DNA of 64,000 bases from Liolophura sinensis (lineage: Eukaryota > Mollusca > Polyplacophora > Chitonida > Chitonidae): contig NC_088300.1 of NCBI RefSeq assembly GCF_032854445.1, positions 55,774,984-55,838,983 on the forward strand, written 5' to 3'. A program made the translations under genes and the position numbers. A model generated the notes under the pieces. It did not search any database. It saw nothing but the letters and a program-made list of their open reading frames with translations, and had not been told where the DNA came from. This document shows positions 35,575 through 49,700 of the stretch, piece after piece; the first letter of the stretch is position 1, and each line of letters opens with the position of its first letter.

Positions 35575-38500
35575 AGTGCAGACAAGAACCCAGAATTACT
35601 TCCGGCCGTGCGCTGTTCTCTAGGGTGTCTGGGCATCATACTGAATGTGACCATACAATGCGAGCCCGCCTTCAGACTCCACCAGAAAACATACCCCAGT
35701 AAACTTAATGATGTAAGTTCTGCATGCAGCATTGTGTAACAAGTCTATATCATGTAGTATTTCAAAGCATCGTCATCTTTTTTCCCGCCCGAGGATTCAC
35801 AGTAGTTTCTTGAAAACTTGGAACTGCTATAACCTTACAAACATCTTTTAATTCAGTAGCAGCTTAAAAAGGACATTTCACAACGCATTTTTCCAAGACA
35901 TCAGTCCAGACATGCCATGCAGGTCAACCGTATGATGACCTAAGAAGTGATCAAATCTGTTACGCTAATCGATGTTACGTTTTCGGAGTTACTAGTTCAT
36001 CAGTTAATAGCCAAATGTCCTCTAAGTTGCTATCACATTATTGTGTGTCCTATAATTCCCCAATACGCACTTCCTAACTAGCTGCCAGTCACACTGACTT
36101 AACGCACGAAGATTTTAGGGAACCACCCAGTGATCTCTTATCTCCTAACTCCTGATACGTCCTATGGCTAAAATGTTCTGGCAACTTTCCCTTCCTGTTC
36201 AGATACTGGAGAACCTGCAGGTGCATGTGTCCGCCTCCGACCATTTCCGCTTCCTGTGGTTCCCACACACAGAGGATGTGGTTGTGTCCCACGTCAACAG
36301 AACATCCAAGGTAACACTGCAAAGCAGAGGTAACGTGCGCAAGCCAGTGGCACACGGTGGCTAGTTCATAGGGAAGAGGGACACAAAGCGATTGTAGGCA
36401 AAGTTGATTGTAACTACCATGACTTCATCTTTTAACATGTCTTGCCATTGTAGTTACAATCAGCTTACAGCCCACAAGCACTTTGCGCCTACAGCTGCTG
36501 GTGTCGGCAGTGAATTTTGTCGTCTTTCTTCATCAGCTATAACAATTGTGTACCTTTCGCAACACATAGACTAGCCAGTAAACCGAACAAATACAAAGGC
36601 GTAAATACACCTACTGGATAATTGCGCTGAAAAAGGTACAGATATTGGCGTCCCAGAAACACTGGAAAGCCTGTGAAGCTAGGTATGATATGTTTGCATG
36701 TTCGTATGTAAGTATATATGCTTAGGGTTTTACGTCTTATAAAATTTTCAGTTATACGGCGACGAGGAGTCATTAGGTGTGTGTACATCACATACGGTGT
36801 CTTCGTGTTCATGCCGCTATAGTGCAGCCGTACCTGAAGTATCATTCCGAAGACATTAGACAGGACACCCCATTTTCCTTGCTCTAACCTCTCAGAGCTG
36901 AGCACCAAGCGAGGCGGCAATAAGTGCCATATTTTCCTTGCTTTGACCCAAGCCGGGTTTGAACCCCGGTCTCCCGACTTATGAATCTATATTGAAAGAC
37001 AACTCTTTGGTGTGTGTTTGATTACAGGACATTTGTAACAAGTCCAGCTGGTTCTGGGATTACGGTATTGGTTACTACCTGCTGGAGTTCTGTCTCTGGA
37101 TCAGGTAACACTTCTAGTTATTACATAATATCAACATGAACATCTTCTGTTCCCTCCACCGATAAGATTGAAGTGAACATTTCTTGAGTATGGTGTTAAA
37201 CAACAATTAGATAAATAAATCTACTAATTATATTAACAACGCGAATATCAATATCTCAACCACCATTGTTCAGCATATGTTTCAGACATTAGTGCTTTTT
37301 GGATTGTTCTTGCGCGATTCTCTTAATGTAAGATATTTCCGAGGGCCTCTAATACCAGTTTCGCACCTGCACCACATGGAGTACAACTGTTTGTAATGTA
37401 CCTGCCAAAGGGCTGTGGTTTCTCCGCCCGTAAATTGCCGTAATAGGAGTGACAAGAAGTCTTGGAATTGCAAGAAATTGTAGAAACTCGGATGTAATCT
37501 GTACCTTATCATGGTAAAACCAAATACCAAGTTTGAAATCAGAATAACTAACAGTTTGAAGACGAAAGAAAACGAAAACGGCCATAATTTTACCGTAAAC
37601 CAAATCTCTCGTGGATATCGGTATAGGGGACTAACACATAAAACATAAGTGATTTACTTTTCCAAATGTGAAGGATCCCTACACGTGGTCTCTTTGCAGC
37701 ACATTCTTTCCTAGGATTGTACCAACCATAAACCGTCTGTTCTTCAAACATCTCCATTCTCAAGTCCGAGAGAAGGTGGACAGGAGTGACGTCATCTTTA
37801 ACTTCGAGTGCCTGTTCAAGCAGTACGTTATGGAATGGGCCATCCCAAGGTACAGTACACAACAAATACTTCAACTTTTACAACTGATGGTGTGTGATTA
37901 TCTCAGCAATGTCCTACATTTCAACATATTTTCGTACTTATCGTGCTGTCATACATTCAGGTCAGTCCTCGGGCTGTTGTGCCTGGCCGTTGTATTACAT
38001 CATAAACTCAACCATTTCATAGTGAAACATTGGAAAAAAACATGCACTACATCTGCCACTCATAAATTATTGGATTGTTCCGAAAACGAATGCCAACTAT
38101 GTGAATTATCTTTTTGTCTCACTTCTTCATCATCCAGACATGCTACTGCCTGGGTATTGAAGGAACTGAAGGCGTGGATAGAAAACGTGAACTACCCGGC
38201 TCATTTACCCATAGAGGTTCGCTTTGTTCAACAGGACGACATTTACCTGAGTCCTGCGTACGGTCAGGAATCCTGTTATATTAACATCATCATGTACAGG
38301 TGATAAGAGCCCTCCCTTCTCATCTGAAATAACATTCTTATTTAACAGGCTGTGAATGTGACCTCCAACCCGCTTCTCAAAAAAAATGCTGGTTCAGAAA
38401 TGGCTGTAATTGTATGTGGTAGCACATTGGGCAAAAATAGCTTGTGAATGAATCCCACCACCCTGTTTCTTGAGAAAGGAAAAAAAAATACTGGTTTAAA

Positions 38501-39590
38501 AATTAGTTTTCTGTATATACATTGTATCTGATGACACAATGGGCTATTGATGGTTTTCATGATGCTGCAACTACTATAAACAGTTTCTGTACGGCGCTAA
38601 AAAACAAAGATGTATTCCTAACATGGTTTTTATTATGTAGACCTTACGGGAAGTTGGTGCCCACTGATAAATACTGGGATGCCTTTGAGAATATTGTGAA
38701 CAAAGTTGGAGGAAGACCTCACTGGGCAAAGGTGGGTTGACCACAGTGGAGTAGTACTCTTTTCATACATATAAACATTGTGGCCCTGGCAAATCAACCA
38801 ATAGTACTTTTGCTTTAAATGACAAGAATGAATACATCATATGTAGAAGGCTTTCGGTAGGTGAATTTTTTTATTTTACTTGGGCTTCCTGTTAACGGTA
38901 AACGGAGGTCCAAAAGATTCAAAATTTTCAGTTTATCACGTGATAAGTTTTGACCATCGTATTTTTTGACCATAGTCATTTTATGAGCGTGGGGCCAAAG
39001 TGCAAAAGTTGTAATTCCATTGTTCCCCATCATGAAGAGCGCTTTATAGTGATACGAGACAATCCGCTGTGACTATAGCTACAGGCGCCCGAATCCAGCC
39101 CGTAAACCCTATATATGCCACATACATATATATATATATATATGTGTGTGTGTGGGGGGGGCCTCCGTGGCTCAGTTGGTTAGCGACCATTGCGGTCGCT
39201 GTGAGTTCAAGTACAGCTCATGCTGGCTTCCTCTCCCGTCGTACGTGGGAAGGTCCTTCAGCAATCTGCGGATGGTCGTGGGTTTCTCCCGGGCTCTGCC
39301 CGGTTTCCATCCACTATAATGATGGCCGCCATGGTATAAGTGAAATATTCTTGAGTACGGCGTAAAACACCAATCAAAGAAATAAATAAATTTTATATGT
39401 AGGTGGCTGGTATATGGCATGTATAGGATTAACTTAGCTTTGTGTTTGTTTTCAGGACCACAAAGTGGGACCTCAGAGATTCACTCAGCTCTACCCTCAC
39501 TGGAACACATTCTGTCAGATCAGGAAGAGACTTGATCCAAACGGCATGTTCCTTAACAATTACCTGGAGAGGGTGTTTGGTACAGCATGA
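29749..39590 (+). CDS. GULO: L-gulono-1,4-lactone oxidase (terminal enzyme of vitamin C synthesis)
   Basis: Ten or more exons join in one frame: 29749-29853, 32546-32671, 33370-33467, 34956-35046, 35527-35712, 36203-36310, 37028-37104, 37700-37849, 38138-38299, 38641-38731 and 39456-39590 (TGA). They give about 442 residues, close to the 440 of rat GULO. The start-codon exon was not found and must add a few residues. Visible marks are NFANWAKTY, the FAD-linking His in [104 protein letters not shown] and the HWAK motif of aldonolactone oxidoreductases. The family oxidises L-gulonolactone to ascorbate, using O2, at the ER membrane. The N-terminal half is the VAO-type FAD-binding domain and the C-terminal half the ALO domain. 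The first four exons lie in duplication copy 2. The gene is tail-to-tail with ABCB8. Confidence 0.95.
29921..29989. repeat. (TA)n microsatellite, 69 bp
   Basis: Copy-2 equivalent of the run at 22663-22733, one repeat unit shorter. Confidence 0.95.
36382..36486. repeat. Imperfect inverted repeat (~36-bp arms) in a GULO intron
   Basis: The left arm ends 'gattgtaactac' and the right arm begins 'gtagttacaatc'. Weaker complementarity continues out to 'acaaagcg' and 'cactttg'. It lies in the intron between 36310 and 37028. Probably a small foldback element. Confidence 0.65.
36740..36985 (-). repeat. Dispersed tRNA-derived repeat, family C copy 2
   Basis: Shares 'acggcgacgaggagtcatta', 'gacattagacaggacacccca', 'ctaacctctcagagctgagc' and 'aagcgaggcggcaa' with 10470-10715. 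It ends in 'gggtttgaaccccggtctcc', the reverse complement of a tRNA-type B box. Located in a GULO intron. Confidence 0.75.
37165..37225 (+). repeat. SINE tail fragment
   Basis: The stretch 'gaacatttcttgagtatggtg' then 'ttaaacaacaattagataaataaat' is a diverged copy of the common SINE 3' end, within a GULO intron. Confidence 0.55.
39160..39390 (+). mobile_element. tRNA-derived SINE
   Basis: Same family as 20223-20487: ggcctccgtggctcagttgg head, 'gcggtcgctgtgagttcaag' B box, 'cggatggtcgtgggttt' body and a 'gagtacggcgtaaaacaccaatc' tail ending in (aaat)n. It has lost about 30 bp after the A box. It sits in the last GULO intron, next to a ta/tg microsatellite at 39118-39155. Confidence 0.88.
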
Positions 39591-40718
39591 ATGTGTCGAC
39601 TGTCACATCACCTTATTGCTGGACTCAAGTATTCCAAAATACTTCATCAGTGTGTAACTTTGAGCACACCGTTATTCAGTATTTTGATGTGCTGCACAAC
39701 AGTTTTCAGTATATGATAAACCAAATACAATTTACATCTGGACAAACAAGGAGGTTTACCTGACTTGAAACCATGAATTCTGCATCAGGCTGTGATGTGT
39801 TCAGTATGTTAATATGAAGATCATATGAAGAGCTATTTCGTGTTTTTGCAATGTGTGTGGCAGGAGAACAAGAACCATTCCCAAAATGAACAGGCAAAAA
39901 AATCAAATTAGCTGAAGACTTCAGAGGGCCTGTTTGTGGAAAATGCCTGACCTCCAGAAGAAAGTCCTATGGACTCTATGAAGTACACACATAAAACTGG
40001 ATATAATGTGAATCGCTGTTTTGAAAAATATGTTATGTTTACTGTTGATCATTGAGATTATGATACCTCAAAAGGGCTCACTCTCTTCCATTGATATTTT
40101 CACATTGGGCTATGTATTTCATGTTTGAATGGTCAATATACCTCATTAGCTATACACTGTAAAGCTCTGTTGACAGTTCCTTATTCAGCTATATCCAACC
40201 ATTGGTAGGACCAAATGTCTACTTACAACAGATGGACTGCCTTCTGGTAACACAGTACCCTAGGAGACATTTAGTGAGGACATAATGATAAAATAAAGCC
40301 AATATGACGTTTTTCCACACTTCAGCGTGAGGCGTATATTTGTCAATTATGTGCACAAAATGGGTATTACTAACAAATGAATAATACAAAATTCTACATG
40401 ATAATGGGCACACAAAAATTCAGGTTCTTCCTGAGGGTATAATTCAGCCTAAAACTAATCCTATATGTATCACAGTCTCCATGTATGTATGTATGTATAC
40501 TGTACAAGATCTCCATAAAAATCTATGATTGAATGGTCAAGAAAGACAGGAGTCATGTTCTACAATGTTGTGCACAATTACTGAAAACGTTTACTGATCA
40601 CTATTAAGTTCCTTCCAGACTTTTACTAGTTCCTTTCAGACTTGTCTTATTTCCCTTTTAACTGGACCTATTTCCCTTTTAACTTGACCTATTTTCCTTT
40701 AAACCTGACCTATTTCCC
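39591..40718. other. Convergent 3' region between GULO and ABCB8
   Basis: This 1.1 kb separates the two stop codons and should hold both 3' UTRs. A plus-strand aataaa at about 40292-40297 is a candidate GULO polyadenylation signal. I see no clear minus-strand signal. No other gene is recognised. Confidence 0.5.
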
Positions 40719-40725
40719 TCAGACT
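40640..40725. repeat. ~21-bp tandem repeat at the ABCB8 stop codon
   Basis: About four to five copies of a 'gacctatttcccttttaact' type unit. The array abuts and slightly overlaps the ABCB8 stop at 40719-40721, so it forms the start of that gene's 3' UTR. Confidence 0.75.
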
Positions 40726-43700
40726 TGTTCTAATTCCTCCTCTACATGTTGTTTCTGCATTAACTCCCAGTAATAACCCTTCTTCCTCCTCAGATCCTCA
40801 TGACTTCCCATCTGAAATAGACAAAATCCTCACATTATCATTTTATGTCTTCACCAAAAATCTTGTTAGAGCACTGGGGCAACTTTTACAAAACTTTGTC
40901 ACATTTCTTGTAACTTTTTTCATAAAAGACGTTAATATTACAGTGTCATAAGGAGAGGTCATTTATAGGAAAAATTACGAAAAATTGATTTATAATAATT
41001 TTATTATTATAATAATTACTGCACTTACTTTCAATAAATCTGAGACAATCACATGTAACAGTATACATGTTTACCGTAAGCTGAGTGGAACATTGGCAGT
41101 CAAATGTTTCAGCACGTTCCCACTTGTTGCTCACCTCTACAATCTTGCCTTTGGCCACCACAGCAATAGCGTCAGCATCTCGGATAGTGCTCAGCCTGTG
41201 GGCAATGATCAGTACTGTTCTACCTGAAATGGAATCTACATGTAAGCTTTGTTTGAAGATGGTGATTGAAGTCAAATCAAGGAAAAACATATGAACATGT
41301 TAAAACTGCATGGTAATATCAGGGTTGACATGACTGATCTGTCCTTCAGTGTTGTGTATATATATATATATATATATATATAGTTTTGTTATAATGCTAC
41401 ATCTACAAAATCCACACATTTGGCAAGGCTACCACCCTATTTGTCCGCTTAAACTCAAGTTCATGTAGCAATATAGTCCATAGTCTAATTATCAATCACT
41501 TTCACCAGCATGATTTAAAAGTTTTTAAGAATCTTGAAAACAAATACAAATTTTCAAGTCTTTTTAAGAGCCTTAAATATAATGCATTTTATTTAAGGAC
41601 TGTTTTTAAAAACTTAAGATCATTAGACTACGTATTGAACAGACAGTATTGCACATTACCTTGAATAACCCTGTCAAGTGCCTCCTGTACAATACGCTCA
41701 GACTCTGCATCTAGGGCACTACCAAACAACAATGGTGTGAGATGCATATGGGTAGCAGTTAGTGCCTACACGTAGCACATGCTAGTATTTTAAGTTTAGC
41801 ATTTCTTTGTAAAAAAAAAAAAAATGTAAAACTGTATCAGCTCAAATCATAGGTATTTGACTTACTAAAGAGATCTCTGCATTCAAATTAATAGCTTTTA
41901 TTGGCATGGCTGAGTCAAGACTCAATATACAGTTCATGTAAAACCAAATCCCACTTCTCAACTTGAATTTTCTTCAAAATGATAGCACTGACACATGAAC
42001 AGGAGTCTAACAGGTACCTGACCAGGAATACTGGTTTCTTTGGGCTTTGTCTGGAGTCCAACAACCAACACTGAATATTAATGTGAAATATTTCCATTCG
42101 TAAGCTAAGCACAAAACATGAAATACATAAATTATTCTGAGAAAAAGTGCTATCATTATATCTTCTTACGAAATGGGTATGCAGTATACTGCATTTCACT
42201 TAAAGTAAGCATTTTTCAAGTGACATGTTTTGCTTCATTCTGACTGACCCACCTTATAGGGCCACTTTTGAGCTTTTTCTGACTAATTTCTTATCAAAAA
42301 AGCTGAAGTCAAAAATATCATTTTAAGATTTTTATGTGCTTTCAAAAGTGCATTTCAGCAAACAAAACTTTAGGTGAAATAGAGTATCTATGCTTGGACG
42401 TTCACCATGCAAACATGTGAAACATCAAAATGATTCATGGCATGTGGCATCTGTGAGACAAGATGCATACCTAGTGGCCTCATCAAGGATGAGAATGGCT
42501 GGATTTTTGATGAGGGCTCTTGCTATAGCAATCCTCTGTTTCTGACCACCTGACACAGTCACCCCACGCTCTCCTAGCACAGTGCTGTAGCCTTCAGGGA
42601 AGTTGGTGATGAACTGATGAGCATTGGCAAGTCTAGCTGCTTCTACCACCTGGATCAAAGTAAAGCTTTTCACTGTCCAACCTGATCAAGACATGTCTAA
42701 TATGTAACCAACAAAGTATGTTTCTGGGCAATGGAACACCTGATGGCCTGAGATGCATGTCATGTTAGCACAACATTACAGGAACAGACATGAGGGCATG
42801 TAAAGCGAACATTACAGAAATAGATTTGGGGGCATGTTAAAAGAACATTACAGGAACAGATATTAGGGCATGTTGAGAGAACATTATAGGAAAGATATGA
42901 GGGCATGTTAAGAGAACATTACAGGAACAGATATGGGGGCATGTTAAGAGAACATTACAGGAACAGATATGGGGGCATGTTACAAGAACATTATGGGAAG
43001 AGATATGGGGGCATGTATTTATTTATTTATTTGATCGAATAAAATAATATCAATACTCAAGAGTATTTTACTTACAAGATTTTACATATTGTGGGAGGAA
43101 ACCGGGCAGAGCCCAGAGGAAACACATGAGCATCCGCAGGTTGCTGGCAGGAGAGGAAGTCAGTGTGAGCTGGACTTGAACTCACAGTGACCACAGGGTG
43201 AAATGCTCCTGGGTCATGCACCATCCTGGCATTCTACAAACACCTAGGCCACAGAGCTATGTTAAGAGAACATTACAGGAACAGATATGTATCTCACAGC
43301 TAACCTCCTGATCTGTGGCATCTGGCCGTCCATAACGTATATTCTCCATTACACTTGTGGCAAACAGGACAGGCTCCTACAGGGAATAGATACATTACAC
43401 AATGACTTCAGCACACTCTAGTTTCACTTTTAAAACATGCAATTTATAAAGGCTAACATAGAATCCAAGCTACCATTTGGTCTACCTACATTTCAAAAAT
43501 TATACAAGTATATTGCAAAGATTTATTAATAACTTAACATGTCTCTTTATTAAAAATGAAACTATTAAAAATAAATATATAAATAAAAAGAATTCAATAC
43601 TGATTTTTACCACAGACTTGATACTAAATTTCATAACCAAGGAATGACTCTGAACCATACCTGGTTTATGAATCCTATAGCTTTTCCCCTTAGCCATGTT

Positions 43701-46700
43701 GGGTCAAGTGTCCGGATATCTTTACCATCTACAGTTATCTCCCCATGGTCGATGTCATAAAACCTCTCCAATAGTGCAGCAACTGTCGATTTTCCTGTTA
43801 CACACACACAGAAGGCTAGAGTTAATACATAACCGTAAACATATTTCTATAAAGCAGTAAGAGAAAGGTAGTGAATTAGACCATTGAATTTCAATACCAG
43901 GTGGATTTTATCAATATCATTAAAAAAAAAACCCATTAAAAATATTGTTGTAATTCCACAATTCCATTAAATTATTTTTTTTTTTTTCATTCTTTCCTAC
44001 ATAAGAAGACAGCAAGAAGTACTGTAGTTCACCTAAAGTTTCATATGTAATTATACACTAATACAAGCAATGATACTCTTGATGCTTTACCACTTAACTT
44101 ATGTGATAAGAAATTCATCAAACATCACAAAAAGATCCTTAAATCACCCTATAAGATTTGATGTCAAATACAGTATATGTAGCTAGATTTGAATCGAATA
44201 TTCAGGAACAGTTACTCTGGCCATGACAAAGTTACCTCCCCCTGACAAGCCAACCAAGGCCACCACTTGTCCTCCCTTCACCTCCAGACTAAAGCCCTGT
44301 AGAACTTCCTGTAGGAGAGATGACAGACACGAACTATCATTATTTAAAGTATTCAATTTCTGACAAGTAACTTAAATACCATAAATGTACTTGAAATATT
44401 GCGAAGAAAGTCAACATGGTTGTACAGACCTGTTCCTTGCGAGTGGGGTAAGAAAACCTCACATTCCTGAACTCAATCTTGCCACACATTGAATGGAATG
44501 GTATTTTTTCTCCTCCAGTCAGATTCAGTTTGGGTTTCAACGTTGTAAGCTGGGAAAACAGCAATGCCAATCAACACTGTTACAAATAAATTTCACTACA
44601 TTTCTTAGAAGAAGAATATCATAACTAAACTGATAGCACACATGTAGCCTGAAGTAAGAAGCCAACAATGTTAGTTTGAATGCAGTGAAATCTAAGTCTT
44701 GCTACACTTTTTATGATGAAATGGGTGATGCCTTCATAATTTGTCATTAGAATTACAATTAATTCATTTTCATTATGCTGCTGATGAATATAAACATACC
44801 TCAAAGACGCGGGATCCTGCACTCAAACCTCTGACAGCATGGCCAAACAACAGAGACAGCTGGGCAAGAGACCTGGCCGGGAAACCAAGAAGTTTATCAC
44901 TTTTAGAAAATAGTGCCATGTTATGTACTATCTTAAATATCACATATAAAAAGCTTTCCAGCACTCCCAAGAAATTGGAGATAAAGAAATTGTTGTTAGT
45001 CTGAGTAAATACATAAAGACATAGGATTTATCATCAGGGTAGAATAGGAGAAGGCACAACTTGGCCTGGTCACGGATGACTGACCCACCCACTGCATGCT
45101 GGTCTATTGAGTTACGAAATGGCTTCATGCAGTCTTGTCCCGCTCTGATGTACACTGTAGGTTATCGACAATCAGCTAGATTCGCCCAGAAAGGAAGCTT
45201 TCTCCATGTATAGTATTTTTCCCTGTACGTAAATCATAACAAGCTGGTCACCAAGAACAGTTCTAAATTACTTATAAAATGATCTATGAGCACATGTTTC
45301 ATTGACTGCTGTATGAGACTTGGTTAGGTTGTTACACTGATCTGAAAAGAGGTTGGAAGCTAATTTTCAGGGACACTCAGTGTAAAAGGCCCATCTGTTT
45401 AACATTAGAAAACTGACAAAATCAGACTATTTCCTGTCTTTGACAGAGTGCTGATACACTTTCCGAACAGCTTTCATGGAAAAAGATTACCGCAACCAAA
45501 AGAGCAAATTGAAAAAATACACAAGATACGCACAAGAGCTTGGGGTTATCAGCTTGGGGTTATCAGCGTCAGCGTGAACACACAGAGCGATTAAGTCTAT
45601 AGGCTAACACATTGTGTAACGCTGTCCATATATAGTTAGGACAGGTCCAGCAAAAGTCAACATTGCTTTAAGGAAACTCCTCCTGGTGCGCAGTCATGTT
45701 TAAAAACCTCTACACTATTTTCTTCTGAGGTTTAAACTTACATGTACCTGTTGATAATAGAGGAAAAGATATTGTTGCATGCTTGGGTGGAGTGGTATAT
45801 ACACGTAGACTTTCAGGCCTGTTGCGGCTGCATGGGTGGGGCAGGTGACTCTAACAAATATTTACCTAATAGAATTAAAAATATTTGCAATGGCCTGGGC
45901 TTTACCCACTTCTGGTATTACCCTGGTTGATCTCCCCTAGACCTAATAAAAACATTAAGGATTAATTAATACCTACATATACATTTTAAATATAGACTCT
46001 AACAGACTCTAACCCCTCTACGGTAACCTAATTTCCTATAGATTTATGTACCATTGCAAATTATTTGCTTTCAATTCCCCGTGGACAAATGACACTACAA
46101 CCTTATATAAATACAAATGAAAAACACGATGCATTATGTCTCAATTCTTTGTAGGAAGAGCATGGCTAATTGAAACCCTTGAGAATGGATATTCACGCAG
46201 AAAAGGTGTTCGAATACTGTCATATTTGTGGTGAAAGGGATGCTATGTGGAAAACTCCAGTCAAAAAGGCAAAACATCAGCCCTGACATTTGCAATGATG
46301 TTATCAAGGCCCATCCAATTTTCATCTCCGATCGATGCCCACTTATCTCAGTGTTGAATACAAAACTTCGTAATGGATCACAATAAATAAAATAACGACC
46401 AGTACTCAAGTTTGTTCCAAACCGAACTAGATAAACCGGTAGGAATCCATCGAGTACAAACAAACATGTAAATTCTAATATTTAGGCCCTACTGAATCTT
46501 ACACAATAAGCTGATAAATCCGATAAATTTAGTAACTGTAGATCAACATTTGTAATCACACAGGCCCCATAATTCCTTTTTTGATTTTGTTTCTTATTGC
46601 ATAGTGGTCATATAGGATGCTAATTAAAGAACCATCAACAACTCACCTGAGTTTCACAGAAACTTTAATATTACACATGTGTGTGTTTTTTCTGGCTTGT

Positions 46701-49700
46701 TCATGTGATTGCAAGATCAAGGTGCCAGCCAGTCCTTTCCTTGTCTTCTTCCTCTGCTTATTCACCAATTTACAAAGGCTTAAATGTTCAAAAGGTTTAT
46801 TTATTTTAATTTCAACCAAAAACGACAAACAGAAGTACACAAACTTACAGGCGTTGTGGGCAAATGTCTGCGAGTTTGACTTAAATCTTTATCATAACAC
46901 GTTTCCTGGCTGTTTGTCTGTGACAGCCTCGCGAGAGCTGTAGCGCCTAGGCCTCACCAAGCCAGACAGCTCTTATCTCTTGTATCAGAGAGCGGCCCCC
47001 GCAGTGTAGGTGTCGTACACTGAACACTTTTAAACCTTATAGTTGTGCCTCCTTCTGCTCTACCTCCATGGATTAACATTCACCTTTTGTCAAACTTTTT
47101 TTTGCTTCTAAATAATCATTGCATGGAAGTAACTTCAGGAGACTGACCTTTCAATGGTTTGTGTGGCCACCATGAAGGACATCAGGTCCCCAGGGGTCAG
47201 TTCATGAGTGGACATCAGGTTCCCCCCAGCAAATAGGACGCCCAAGACAATCCCTTAGGGTGAATAGAAAATAAAATTAAAGGCAAAGAAAACACTAACA
47301 TGATGTATCCATCACATGAAAGACCATTAAAACGTGTCCATAAAAACAGTTCGATTTACTTTTTTAGAACTTTTTCAATGTAGGAAAATGCATTTGAAAG
47401 TTAAAATTCTACAATGGCATTTTTCTGAAAATACTGGGACCAGCAACATTACATTGGCTTTTTGCCACTTTAGCACAAATGGACATTAAAAATCTACATC
47501 ATTAAAAATGCATATACATTATCGTACAGATTTAAGAATACATTCGCCAAATGGACCATGAAACGAGCTAGTTCAAGCTAAAAATATAAATGTAACGTCA
47601 CTGATACAGTCTGGTTCATGACAGGCAACAGTCGAATACGATGTTTTAAAACCATTTAATTAACCTGGCTGGAAAAATTTAATAAAAAATCTGATTATTC
47701 TTCATTCAAATCTTGTCTTTGCCTCTAAGCCATGAACAACTGACTATTGCAGCAAAGAGAGTAAAACCAGAGCAGCAATGACAGTGATAGTTACCAAATG
47801 GTCAGACGTAACTGATAAAAGACATATAGAGTTATGGTTTCAGAAGCCAAGAATAATTTATTACTATTTGCCAGTAAATATTATCAGGGACAGGAAAACC
47901 AGTCAACACTATTTATTTGTTTGACTGATGTTGTATGCTGTACTCAGATGTACTCAGAATATTTCACTTGTACGACGACAGCCAGTATTATTGTGGTAGG
48001 AAGCCGGGCAGAGCCCGGGGAAAACCAACATGAGTTGAACTTGAACTCACAGAGACTGCATTGTTGAGAAGCTCCTGGGTCTCAATGGCGCATTGGCATG
48101 CTAACCACCTTGGCGACCGAACAACAACACTCTGTTGCAATGTGGCTACACTTGCTGCACCTTTAACATTTTCATCATCTTGGCAGCACTGGTTATTACA
48201 GTGTTAGCATTTAGGCAACATACTTTCCAGCACTGAGTCAATCAGGAATATTAGGGTGCCCACCCAGAATCTTACCATTCAGGGCAATGTTGGTGAGGCC
48301 CTGGAAGATCCCTATCCCCACCCCAAGCTTGATGTTTAGTCGACATGCCTCTTGCACTTCTCTCTCGTATAATCTGAAATTAACAATACAGGATTATCTT
48401 TTCAGCACTTTGCAAAGGCACAAGAAGCAAAATTTTAATATACATCAACACAGTGTTTGGGCATAGGGCCTGGCAGTTTCGTGGTCATATGTGGCTGTGA
48501 TGTTTGTCTTTCCATCATCTGACACAGAGACCTTCGATAAATCCCATTCCTGGACATTCAAAGATTTCCTGTCTCTCAATTCTCGGACATCCTTTTGTGG
48601 CCATAAGTGATACACAGTGGTCAAGACACGCATTTATGTGGTCTTACATAAATGGTCATGGGAAATGACTTCCACCAATACATGTATGTGATACATTTTA
48701 GCTTGCTCTGCTCAACGATAATATGCGAGTCACATGTAAAAGTGCTCATCAGTAGAATATGCTTGCCAGTTCCAAAGGTCTGTGGTATTACAATGAGCAC
48801 TGTTGAAGTGAATTTGTCTTTAATCAATGTAAATCAAGCAGATGATATGCATGGACTGAAGTTAAGCATTAAGTGTTTCAAAACTCAGGGCCCAAAGCTA
48901 TTTAAGCAAAGGCTAATTGGCTACTAAAGTACAACATACTCAATTTCTTTTTCCTCCATGGCAAATGCTCTCACTGTTCTTACATTCCCAATGGCCTCAT
49001 CTGCTACAGCGGTAGACTTTGCAACCTGGTAAATATAAGCAGTTTTTCCTGTATATGACTATATTAACAGTTACAGTAGATCCAAGAACTCCATTAAAGA
49101 GCATTTAGCATTTCTGTCAACCATGACAACTGTGAGTAACACTCAGCATTAAACAGAAATTTGCTGTTTCGCTTACCAGTATCATATAAGATTTCCAGAC
49201 AGTTTTGGTACCCTAATTCCTCAATCTTTTTGCATATGAAAGAACAACTTTCTGTGATATCTAGATGATTCTGATGATTTATGTGAATAACACCCTCAGA
49301 AAACACTTGACTAACCATACCTTACACAGATAATTTCTATTTCATCACATCTAAATTGACCAACTAACTATGGATCACTCGATTCGAATTTGAAGGTATT
49401 GAGTGTTTGATGTTACCCTTAGAAATGCAGTTTTCAAATAAAGCAGGGGTCAAAATGTTGTCATTCAATCGTATTCAAGAGGTCAAAATAAAAACAATGA
49501 GCTCAAATTGTCATGATGACTCTGAATCATGACATGATTTCACACACATAAATAATCGCTTGTAGTAATTTATCCACTTTCACGCTGCTTTACAAAGTCT
49601 TCAATACATTCCACACACATTATATTGAATGACCTCAATTTGTCATGGTCATCACGATGAAGAGCTCAAATTATCAAACATTTTGACCCCTGACTACCAT

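Noticed and set aside
37668-38303. A single 211-codon plus-strand frame
   Set aside because: It is two GULO exons (37700-37849 and 38138-38299) and the intron between them, which happens to be open. The phases show the intron is removed.
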